From NCBI GenBank assembly GCA_002477805.1, contig DLKQ01000032.1, forward strand, positions 1 to 12,585: a stretch of 12,585 bases of DNA, read 5' to 3'. The translations under genes were made by a program, and so were the position numbers. Origin of the DNA: Christensenella sp. UBA7584. GTDB lineage: Bacteria > Bacillota > Clostridia > Christensenellales > UBA1242. Under the pieces are notes generated by a model that made no database searches, had not been told where the DNA came from, and saw only the letters and a program-made list of their open reading frames with translations. This document shows positions 6,059 to 12,585 of this stretch, piece by piece (the first letter of the stretch is position 1; the number at the start of each line of letters is the position of its first letter).

Positions 6059-6087
6059 ATAATATGAAAAGGATAATGATAGTTTGC
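6059..6087 (-). promoter_or_regulatory. Candidate sigma-E-type promoter of sigK
   Basis: On the minus strand, GCAAACT (6081-6087) and CATATTAT (6059-6066) are 14 bases apart. The first matches 5 of 7 positions of the Bacillus sigma-E -35 consensus (K-M-ATATT) and the second 6 of 8 of the -10 (CATACAMT). It would start transcription about 16 bases before the sigK ATG. Sigma-E control of sigK is known in Bacillus; the match here is moderate. Confidence 0.35.
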
Positions 6088-6096
6088 TTGTCCAAG

Positions 6097-6498
6097 CTAA
6101 ATTCCAAGATTATCGGTAAGTTTTTGCTTGCTTTTAATGTAACTTTTTATCGCAACAATCAGCATAACTATACCAATTAGAACCAAAAACGCACCAAAAA
6201 TTATTTTTAGCACTTTTTCATCAAGTGAATTTGCCAAAAAAGCAAAACCAATTGAAGCTCCTATGGCTGGAAAAATTATATATAGAAAAGTTTTATAATC
6301 TAACAACTTGTTTTTGGCGTGAATAATTAAAGCAACTATTCCTGTTGGAACAAAAACTAGCAAATTTAACCCCTGTGCAAGATGTTGTGAAATTCCAAGT
6401 AAAAGTGTAAGAATAGGAATCAGCAGAGTTCCTCCACCCATACCCATTCCACCAATAAGGCCACCCAAAAACCCTGCTAAAATAAACAAATACCACAT
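6097..6498 (-). CDS. Half-size TauE/SafE family membrane permease, second of a pair
   Basis: TauE/SafE (DUF81) proteins are inner-membrane carriers linked to export or uptake of sulfur-containing or organic anions. They are normally about 250 residues, built of two related halves. This 133-residue protein is one half: the glycine-rich signature GGLIGGMGMGGGTLLIP at 12-28, then about four predicted membrane segments and a short basic tail. Its own ribosome binding site, AAGGGGAAAATT, overlaps the stop of the preceding half-size gene, only 10 bases away. It is therefore a separate protein, not a frameshifted end. The two products probably form a heterodimer, by inference. sigK follows 61 bases downstream. 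Substrate is unknown. Confidence 0.82.
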   Translation of the reverse strand: MWYLFILAGFLGGLIGGMGMGGGTLLIPILTLLLGISQHLAQGLNLLVFVPTGIVALIIHAKNKLLDYKTFLYIIFPAIGASIGFAFLANSLDEKVLKIIFGAFLVLIGIVMLIVAIKSYIKSKQKLTDNLGI

Positions 6499-6508
6499 AA
6501 TTTTCCCC

Positions 6509-6883
6509 TTAAATAAACATTTTTACGCCAACAGCAATAATCAAAAGTGCAAAAATAAACTGAAGTGCAACATTAGAAAGTTTCTTTAACAGCATTGCAC
6601 CTAAAATTCCACCCACACTAGAACCCAGTGCAAGCCATAAAAAAATGTTCCAATCTATCGCACCTTTGGAATAATAAACAAAACAGCTGGCAATACTTAT
6701 AGGAAGCATAGTAAGAATTGCTGTTGCGTGAGCTTTTTGACTACTAAGTCCAACCGCTAAAAGAATCGGCACGCAAATCATTCCGCCACCCCCTCCAAAA
6801 AAACCATTTACTGCCCCAATCATTAGTCCAGCACCAATCAAAATAAAAAAATTTACTATTTTTTCTTTGTTATCTTCTTCCAT
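6509..6883 (-). CDS. Half-size TauE/SafE family membrane permease, first of a pair
   Basis: This 124-residue membrane protein begins with a charged cytosolic-looking stretch (EEDNKEK). It then has the family signature NGFFGGGGGMICVPILL at 26-42 and about four hydrophobic segments ending at the C-terminus. It represents one complete TauE/SafE repeat, and with the downstream gene would add up to a normal full-length carrier (257 residues in total). The ribosome binding site is poor: the sequence before the ATG is ACTTAAAGTATT, part of a perfect inverted repeat. Expression may therefore be low or use an unusual leader. No convincing promoter was found. It is read divergently from the large surface protein gene at 6990. 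Confidence 0.8.
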   Translation of the reverse strand: MEEDNKEKIVNFFILIGAGLMIGAVNGFFGGGGGMICVPILLAVGLSSQKAHATAILTMLPISIASCFVYYSKGAIDWNIFLWLALGSSVGGILGAMLLKKLSNVALQFIFALLIIAVGVKMFI

Positions 6884-6899
6884 AATACTTTAAGTATTA
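6883..6899. promoter_or_regulatory. Perfect inverted repeat at the start codon of the TauE/SafE pair
   Basis: TAATACTT (6883-6890) and AAGTATTA (6892-6899) are exact reverse complements around one base. The repeat abuts the ATG (6881-6883) where a ribosome binding site would be expected. It could be an operator or an RNA hairpin masking initiation. Read on the minus strand, TAATAC (6894-6899) could also be a -10 box, giving a nearly leaderless message, but the matching -35 (ATGCTT) is poor. Confidence 0.4.
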
Positions 6900-6930
6900 G
6901 CGAAATTTCAAAAAATAAGCATTAAAATTC

Positions 6931-6959
6931 TTGCATTTATACACAATTTGTATTATAAT
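6931..6959 (+). promoter_or_regulatory. Promoter of the large surface protein gene
   Basis: TTGCAT (6931-6936) and a perfect TATAAT (6954-6959) are exactly 17 bases apart, 30 bases before the ATG at 6990. Confidence 0.85.
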
Positions 6960-6989
6960 TAGGAAAGATATTTTCAAAAGGGTGAAACA

Positions 6990-9900
6990 ATGACAAAATT
7001 AAAAAACATTACAACTAAAATTTTCTTAAGTTTAATTATTATAGTTACGCTACTTTTTGCACAAACCGGCATTTTGTTCAAAAATAACCAATTCCAAAGT
7101 AGTATTTCCACACAGATAAGCGCAATTGCTTTAAGTAATTCTTCTGACAGAGAAGAACCTACTGATACTTTTTCAAATAACACATTTAGCCAAACGACAA
7201 ATGGAAGTACATCTACATCTAGTTCTTCTTATACTGGAAATGAAAAAATTCCCAGCCCAAAATCTTGGGAAAGAGTGAACCAGTCTGGAACCATAACAGA
7301 AAACCTCCTAACTGGCGTTGTTAATATTGAACAACAAAATCTTAACCAACTTGCAAAGTCATATGGCATTGCACCAAATGATGTAAATCAAATTGGAGTA
7401 TATAAAGACAACACCTATGCCTTGATGATCAATTCAACAAATAACAACGCTGTTAGATATGGCTATCGCAGTTCTACTGTTACTCTTGATGCAAACAGTT
7501 TCTATTCTATTAGTGTCAGTTTTTATACAGGTAATGACTCAAATTCTACCCCAGTTGCTTCTCTTGTTCTTTCAGGTGATGATTTTGGAGCGGAATCAAG
7601 TGCAATACTTGGAGCCCAAACAGACAAGAACTGGGGAACTGCAACTTTTTGGATAAAAACAAATCAAACAAAGACAACAAAAGTTCAACTTGAACTATAT
7701 TTAGGAATGCCTTCTGTTGCAGGTTCAACTGCCTCAACATCAAGCGGTTATGTCCTTTTCAAAAATGTAACTTTAAACAAGTATGCCAAAAACTTTTTTG
7801 ACTCACAAAATAAAGATACAATGGATTACACAAAACACTCACTAAACAAGCTTGTAGATATTAGCTACAGCAATATCACATCAGGAAATGGTTTTGTCAA
7901 AGATGGAGATTTCACTTCAACAACATACCTATCTCAGGGTGCAAATTGGCAAAGCGAAATTACTGGAAATTCTACAGTTGCAATCGTAAACTCAAGTTAT
8001 GAAAATTATGGTGTAACTACCCCATTTACCAATAAAAGAGTAAATGATGAAAAAGTACTTATGATTTTTAACAGAGCAAATCAAAATGGAAGTGCAAGTG
8101 GATACGCTGTTTCACAAGATATAACAATAAAACAACATACAACATATCGTATTAGTTTTTGGGCAAAAACAAACGCTAGTTCGATTTCAGCAAAGCTCGT
8201 TCCCGCAACAACTAATGGAAACACTTACGACCCAGCAACAATTACGAGTGCTAGTTCTTCAACAAGCGATTTAACAAATGACTGGAACGAATATGCGTTC
8301 TATGTAACAGGAAATGCCCTAACAGACACAACAGTAAAATTAAAACTTGGACTTGAAACATCTTCCAACACTGCGGATAAATATGTCTTCTATGACAATG
8401 TTACTTCTCAACAAGTTTCAACAAAAGACCGCGACAATTCAAGCAATGTTTCAACAATTACAACAACAAAACTAAATATTAACAAGTCAAATAGTAGTGA
8501 TAGTATTCAAAATGGGTATTTCAACACCATCGAAAGTGCTGATATCAACGTAACCTACCCACTCAGTGTTGCAAACTGGACATACAATGGTATTACCTCA
8601 TCTCTGAACTTGCACGGTATTATTAATGTTGCAGACAGCACTTTTAACGCAAGCAAAAAAGACTTCGGCTCTCCTGTAAACCCTGTTTCAAATGCTGATA
8701 GTGGAAAGTATGGAAATGTGTTAATGCTTTACAACAAAGATGACTCTATCCAAAGTTATACAACCTCTTCAACTTTCTCAGCAAGTGCAAGTACTGCTTA
8801 CAAACTCAGTATCGACATTTGTACACAAAGACAAAACAACTTTGGTGGCGCAAACATATATCTCAAAAATAGTGACGGAGTAATTATCTCACAAATTTTG
8901 GATATTAACACCAATGGTATAATGAAAACCTATACAATTTACTTCAATAACTATGCAACCAGTCAAACCTTAAATCTTACTATAGGATTTGGGCGCGAGG
9001 ACAATAAAGCACGAGGTTGGGCATACTTCGACAATTGTGAATTTGAAAAAGCATCAGAGAAGATAATAGACATTGAAGAAAATTCTTACACAAAAGTTGT
9101 TAACCTATCAAAAGCTATAGACGATGACACAAATGCTTTCTATTCAGATAGTTTTTCAAACTACGAAAACAAAGAAATTTCAGCAACAAACAAATCAAAC
9201 ACCCCTCTTTACTGGAATGGTGAAGTAAAAGCAGAAATAGTTAACGAAGATGAAACTACAACAAAACTTGATGGAAATGACATAAAATCTGGAATTATAA
9301 ACATTGACAACATAAGCAAAGTTCTTCCAACAAAAGTTGCAGGAGATATAAATGCAGACTTTTTAATGATATACTCACCTACTGACACTTACTATGTTCA
9401 AAAAAATAAACTTAAAATGCAACTATCATCAAGTTCATATTACAAACTAACAGTAAAAGCAAAAACTGTTGACTTAACTCAAAATGATGAAAATAAAAAG
9501 ACCGTAAACAAAGCCGTTGTTCCTTTTGGTGCAAGCATAATTTTAGATAATATTGACCAATCTTTTGTAGGTATCAACACAAATGGAAAATGGGAAGCAA
9601 CCGATGATGACTGGCTTGACTATACATTCTATATAAACACAACAGACGCTATTGACCTTTCTATTAACCTTGGACTTGGTAGTACAAATGGCTGGACAAG
9701 TGGATACGCATTCTTTGACGATATTGTGGTTGAAAAGATGGAAGTTGATGATTATGAATTAGCACTCAAACTTGACCAAGAAGATGTAAATAAAAAAGAC
9801 CGTGTTATTAGTGTTGTAAATACTACTCAAAATACTGAGGACAATAATACTACAAACAACACAACATATACTGAAAGTCTGGCTTGGCTCTCCATCCCTA

Positions 9901-10379
9901 CTGTTATAATTGGAATTGGTATTATAATAGCGATTGCTGGTTACTGTATCAAGAAATATCTAAACTCTAGACCAGTAAAAGTAAAAGTTACAAGCAACTA
10001 TGACCGCTCTTCTACCCTATTAAAAGAGCTAGACCACAGAAACTACAAAACATCTTTGAATCACCGTTTAAAGCTTCTTCACGAAGAACTTTCCCAAACT
10101 GAAAAATACCTTGAAGATGAAAAAGCAGAACATCAAAAACAAATGGAAGCTTATCAAACAGCAAAAGAAATTGCTGAGCAAGACAAAAGTATACAACTTG
10201 AAACACCAAATAAAAAATATACTGACTTTGAACGAACTGTTCAAGAACTTGAAAACAATATTGCTTCAATCAAAGCTGATATTCAAATTTTAGAAGAAGA
10301 ACAAGAAACATTAAAATCAAAAGAAAAACGAATGAGAAAAGATGACCTCAAAGGAAACAAAATAACCAAGAGAAAATAA
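6990..10379 (+). CDS. Large membrane-anchored surface protein with four repeated beta-sandwich-like modules and a cytosolic coiled coil
   Basis: This 1129-residue protein has AAAGGGTG before the ATG. Residues 10-24 are a signal or membrane-entry segment, and a Ser/Thr/Asn-rich linker (40-95) follows. Four related modules occupy about 95-270, 300-476, 505-690 and 735-917. Each shows an L-M-I/L-F/Y strand (356, 577, 791; weaker in the first), a Y-x-I/L-S/T segment, a W/Y-x-F-Y-V/I strand, L-x-L-x-L-G, and a closing Y-x-F-F/Y-D-N/D-V-type strand (254, 465, 678, 906). This pattern is typical of carbohydrate-binding or galactose-binding-like folds. Then come an N/T-rich spacer, one membrane segment (about 964-987) followed by KK, and a 135-residue charged cytosolic tail with a long predicted coiled coil (about 1010-1112) and a basic end. 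There is no LPXTG motif. No enzyme domain is seen; glycan binding is inference. Confidence 0.8.
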   Translation: MTKLKNITTKIFLSLIIIVTLLFAQTGILFKNNQFQSSISTQISAIALSNSSDREEPTDTFSNNTFSQTTNGSTSTSSSSYTGNEKIPSPKSWERVNQSGTITENLLTGVVNIEQQNLNQLAKSYGIAPNDVNQIGVYKDNTYALMINSTNNNAVRYGYRSSTVTLDANSFYSISVSFYTGNDSNSTPVASLVLSGDDFGAESSAILGAQTDKNWGTATFWIKTNQTKTTKVQLELYLGMPSVAGSTASTSSGYVLFKNVTLNKYAKNFFDSQNKDTMDYTKHSLNKLVDISYSNITSGNGFVKDGDFTSTTYLSQGANWQSEITGNSTVAIVNSSYENYGVTTPFTNKRVNDEKVLMIFNRANQNGSASGYAVSQDITIKQHTTYRISFWAKTNASSISAKLVPATTNGNTYDPATITSASSSTSDLTNDWNEYAFYVTGNALTDTTVKLKLGLETSSNTADKYVFYDNVTSQQVSTKDRDNSSNVSTITTTKLNINKSNSSDSIQNGYFNTIESADINVTYPLSVANWTYNGITSSLNLHGIINVADSTFNASKKDFGSPVNPVSNADSGKYGNVLMLYNKDDSIQSYTTSSTFSASASTAYKLSIDICTQRQNNFGGANIYLKNSDGVIISQILDINTNGIMKTYTIYFNNYATSQTLNLTIGFGREDNKARGWAYFDNCEFEKASEKIIDIEENSYTKVVNLSKAIDDDTNAFYSDSFSNYENKEISATNKSNTPLYWNGEVKAEIVNEDETTTKLDGNDIKSGIINIDNISKVLPTKVAGDINADFLMIYSPTDTYYVQKNKLKMQLSSSSYYKLTVKAKTVDLTQNDENKKTVNKAVVPFGASIILDNIDQSFVGINTNGKWEATDDDWLDYTFYINTTDAIDLSINLGLGSTNGWTSGYAFFDDIVVEKMEVDDYELALKLDQEDVNKKDRVISVVNTTQNTEDNNTTNNTTYTESLAWLSIPTVIIGIGIIIAIAGYCIKKYLNSRPVKVKVTSNYDRSSTLLKELDHRNYKTSLNHRLKLLHEELSQTEKYLEDEKAEHQKQMEAYQTAKEIAEQDKSIQLETPNKKYTDFERTVQELENNIASIKADIQILEEEQETLKSKEKRMRKDDLKGNKITKRK

Positions 10380-10435
10380 CTTGACTATTAACAAAAAAAG
10401 CACAAGAAAAAGTATAGGTGATTTGAAACTAGTGT

Positions 10436-10475
10436 AAAAAAGAACCCAAAAATTAAATTGAGTTCTTTTTTATAT
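10436..10475. terminator. Bidirectional terminator after the large surface protein gene
   Basis: AAAAAAGAAC (10436-10445) and GTTCTTTTTT (10462-10471) pair perfectly, with CAA/TTG inside after one mismatch. T tracts exist in both directions. It serves the plus-strand gene 57 bases upstream and overlaps the end of the minus-strand pseudogene. Confidence 0.85.
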
Positions 10476-10912
10476 TCTCAAAAATAGGAACATTGTTTTT
10501 ATATCCTTTAGGGTTTAATGGACTAGGATGGTAGATTGGAATAAGTCTATATTTCTCACAATGTAACATAAAATTCTTTTCCAACGTATTACTGCAAAAT
10601 TCTTGATTTTAGTTTGCAAAGGTGCCTGAGTTGGATGCACTCCCATTGTTAATATAATATCACAAGGGACACAATTTAATTGATCTATCAATATGGGTAT
10701 ACAATTATTTAAACAACTCTTTAATTTAGTTCCATCTTCTAGAATACAATTGACAAACCTATATTGTTTAATAATTTTTCTAAAATTCTACCAGTACCTT
10801 GTAATTTTCCAGCTTTATTATAAAAAGGTCTTTTACTTTTTATCCACCCATCTTTTGCTGGACTTTCTCCAATTATTATAAACCTTGTTTTTCCATATTG
10901 TATGGCTTTGTG
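10453..10912 (-). pseudogene. Decayed uracil-DNA glycosylase superfamily gene
   Basis: The minus strand encodes a recognisable but broken protein in three frames. Frame 1 (10912-10742) has an active-site-like GESPAKDGW segment, a PFYNKAGKLQGTGRILEKLL stretch and then TAG. Frame 2 (open from about 10745 to about 10607) continues with ILEDGTKL, CVPCDIILTMGVHP and APLQT. Frame 3 (from about 10607 to the TAA at 10453-10455) has CEKYRLIPIYHPSPLNPKGY. The GESP motif near the start and the HPSP motif near the end, about 120-130 residues apart, match motifs 1 and 2 of the uracil-DNA glycosylase superfamily (HPSPLNP is closest to SMUG-like members). At least two frameshifts, one in an A run near 10609 and one near 10746, plus the lack of a start codon, indicate a dead gene. 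Such enzymes remove uracil from DNA. Confidence 0.75.
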
Positions 10913-10920
10913 TTACAAAG

Positions 10921-10951
10921 AAAATAATCAAGCATCATGCTTGATTATTTT
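10921..10951 (-). terminator. Terminator of the Ig-like surface protein gene
   Basis: AAAATAATCAAGCAT (10921-10935) and ATGCTTGATTATTTT (10937-10951) are perfect reverse complements around one base, giving a long stem with a small loop just after the minus-strand stop at 10956. A T-rich tail (TTATTTTC) completes the terminator; by symmetry it might act in both directions. Confidence 0.85.
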
Positions 10952-10955
10952 AATT

Positions 10956-12585
10956 TTATTTTTCGTTTTTGCTTTCTTCGTTTTTCTTTTCGCTTGGTGT
11001 CTTTACTGACACTTTTGATTTACTTGGTTTAACAAAGAAGTAAATCACAACTCCAAGAGCAATCAAAGCAACAACGATTAAGATTGTTCCCCAAACTGTG
11101 GCAGAAACGCCGTTTGTAGATGAGTTCTCTGGTACAGTAAGAGTTACTGTTTTTGTTTCAGCCTTGTTTCCATTAGAGTCTTTTATATCAAATGAAACAG
11201 TGTAAGAACCAATCTTTTCAAGTTCAATTGTAACTGACTTTCCGTCTGAACTTTTTACCACTTTGCTATCTGCAAGTTTCTCACCATCACGAGTTACTGT
11301 TACAGTAATATCATCTACGCTTAGTCCTTTTGTGATGTCAAGTTTTGTTAAGTCAAGAGTTACTTTACCAACACCATATTCTAATTTAAGTGTGTCTTGA
11401 AGTTTCTTTGTGCTAATTTCAGGAGCAGATACATCACCTACAGCAATAGATTTTGGTATTGTTGTTGTTAATCCACTCTTATCTGTTGCTTCATATGTTA
11501 CAGTTACATATCCGTTTGTTGTTGCAACAAAATATCCATAATATCCAGCTTTGTATTCATCATCAGTTTGAGCGTATTTGTGGATAGTAAGTTTACTTGA
11601 TTCCTTGTCATACTTTGCAGAAATTGACATACTTTTTATTCCAGAGAGATCATATGGTGTAGCGTTTGGAATTTTCACTTTATTGTCATCTGGGTTTGTG
11701 CTATCCTTTACATATTTAGCTGTTGCGTCAGGACCGCCAAACTTAATTGAAATTTCTGGTTTAGTAGTATCACTAACTGAGATACAATTCTCTCCTGTTG
11801 TTACAGGTGTTTCATTAAAGTCACCATTTGCATTAATTGCCCAATATTTAATTGTAAGTGTTCCTGTTTGACCAGCTTTAATAAATCCATTTTTATCTGA
11901 TTGCTCAAAACTACCTTTTACTTGGACCCAAACAATGCTTCTATCACCATTTGGATCATCCTTGTTGGCCTGAAGTTTAGCCAAAATCTCAGCATCGGTA
12001 AGTTCTGGATCGTCAATCATTTCAATGTTTGTGTTGTAATTTGCGTCATTTGTACCATCAATAATAGTAATGTTTGTTAAATCAATTTCTTTGCCATATT
12101 CATATTTGCTTTCAAATGCACCATCAATATCAATACTTGGTTTGCTTATTCCGTTTACTTTGAATGTAAGAACTTTTATTGCTTTGTTTCCCTTTGCGTC
12201 AGTTGCTTCATATACAACTTTGTAATTTCCAGCAAGAGTCAAAGTTACTTTTTGATTTTGAACTGTAAGGCTTGTTCCATTAAATGTTTGTCTAGCAAAC
12301 ATTCCCCCCGCAATAATTTGGTCTCCACAATAAACTTTTACCAAAGTTGAAAGACCTTTATTTTCATCAGTAAATGTTATTTTTGGAAGAGTAACTTCTG
12401 TTCCAACTTCAAACTCGTTGAAGTCACCAGTTCCCCAAACAGCAGAATCAACATCAAATTCTGTAGCTGTTGGTGCAACAAGGTCTGTGTAGTTTGAAAT
12501 TGTTATAGTTTTAGTATCTGTTCCAACTAATGGACTTGCATCATTTGCTGAATCTGCAGTTGCCTTTGCTGTAATTGTTATTGTT
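10956..12585 (-). CDS. C-terminal part of a surface protein with Ig-like repeats and a membrane anchor (partial)
   Basis: The frame is open from 12584 to the stop at 10956, giving 542 visible residues; the start lies outside the window. An in-frame TTG at 12344 lies in continuous domain sequence and is not a start. Four Ig-like units are seen at about 57-143, 146-272, 272-383 and 385-486. Three of them begin with a K/A-P-x-I motif. The first, third and fourth close with related strands ending in a D-A/K/S-x-G turn (GNYKVVYEATDAKGNK, TYEATDKSGL, GSYTVSFDIKDSNGNK), as in bacterial Ig-like and HYR/PKD-type surface domains. A membrane segment follows at about 493-518, then a short K/S/E-rich cytosolic tail. 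There is no LPXTG motif. This is likely an extracellular adhesion or structural protein. It converges on the other large surface gene but has different domains. Confidence 0.82.
   Translation of the reverse strand, partial: TITITAKATADSANDASPLVGTDTKTITISNYTDLVAPTATEFDVDSAVWGTGDFNEFEVGTEVTLPKITFTDENKGLSTLVKVYCGDQIIAGGMFARQTFNGTSLTVQNQKVTLTLAGNYKVVYEATDAKGNKAIKVLTFKVNGISKPSIDIDGAFESKYEYGKEIDLTNITIIDGTNDANYNTNIEMIDDPELTDAEILAKLQANKDDPNGDRSIVWVQVKGSFEQSDKNGFIKAGQTGTLTIKYWAINANGDFNETPVTTGENCISVSDTTKPEISIKFGGPDATAKYVKDSTNPDDNKVKIPNATPYDLSGIKSMSISAKYDKESSKLTIHKYAQTDDEYKAGYYGYFVATTNGYVTVTYEATDKSGLTTTIPKSIAVGDVSAPEISTKKLQDTLKLEYGVGKVTLDLTKLDITKGLSVDDITVTVTRDGEKLADSKVVKSSDGKSVTIELEKIGSYTVSFDIKDSNGNKAETKTVTLTVPENSSTNGVSATVWGTILIVVALIALGVVIYFFVKPSKSKVSVKTPSEKKNEESKNEK

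Noticed and set aside
6036..6107. A 24-residue hydrophobic N-terminal extension of sigK, suggesting a membrane-bound sigma factor
   Set aside because: The extension overlaps the preceding gene, and its codons include the GGGAGGGGG ribosome binding site that serves the ATG at 6035.
6293..6496. A 67-codon minus-strand frame within the second TauE/SafE gene
   Set aside because: It is an out-of-frame shadow of a gene with a clear family signature and its own ribosome binding site.
10693..10881. A 62-codon plus-strand frame
   Set aside because: It is antisense to the uracil-DNA glycosylase-like pseudogene, has no ribosome binding site, and its composition is that of a shadow frame.
12342..12344. 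TTG at 12344 as the start of the Ig-like surface protein
   Set aside because: The frame continues open with the same domain-like composition to the window edge, with no ribosome binding site before the TTG.

Overview
The window is AT-rich, uses the standard genetic code and reads like a chromosome segment from a spore-forming, Gram-positive Clostridia-type organism. Supporting signs are a sigma-K-type sporulation sigma factor with its pro-sequence, the rpmB / Asp23-family / fakA arrangement and the ruvX-DUF1292 pair (both as in Bacillus and relatives), strong purine-rich ribosome binding sites, and TTGnnn-N17-TAnAAT promoters. A species cannot be named from sequence alone.

Layout. 1-385: a 49-residue Cys/Lys-rich peptide gene with its own terminator. 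386-720: gene-free. 722-2759 (minus): an Asp23/YloU-like gene followed by fakA, divergent from rpmB (2941-3141, plus) across a 180-bp region with two well-formed promoters and a perfect inverted repeat. 3164-3450: a gene-free segment bounded by a 15-bp direct repeat, holding hairpins and a short promoterless reading frame that looks like a gene remnant. 3471-4327 (minus): ruvX, then a DUF1292 gene with an unusual Cys/Lys tail. 4563-5168 (minus): an unrecognised 201-residue soluble protein with a clear promoter. 5325-6883 (minus): two adjacent half-size TauE/SafE-type membrane proteins followed by sigK. 6990-10379 (plus): a large membrane-anchored surface protein with four repeated beta-sandwich-like modules, one transmembrane segment and a cytosolic coiled coil. 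10453-10912 (minus): a frameshifted uracil-DNA glycosylase-like pseudogene. 10956-12585 (minus, running off the window): the C-terminal part of a second surface protein with Ig-like repeats and a C-terminal membrane anchor.

How the parts fit. The left half is mostly conserved housekeeping: ribosomal protein L28, fatty acid kinase, and a RuvX-type nuclease that acts in rRNA processing or Holliday junction metabolism. The middle holds late sporulation control (sigK) behind a small transporter operon. The right third is accessory surface biology: two single-pass ectodomain proteins that converge on a decayed DNA-repair-type gene. The least explained items are the 1129-residue surface protein, the 287-bp element at 3164-3450, the paired half-transporters and the 201-residue orphan.
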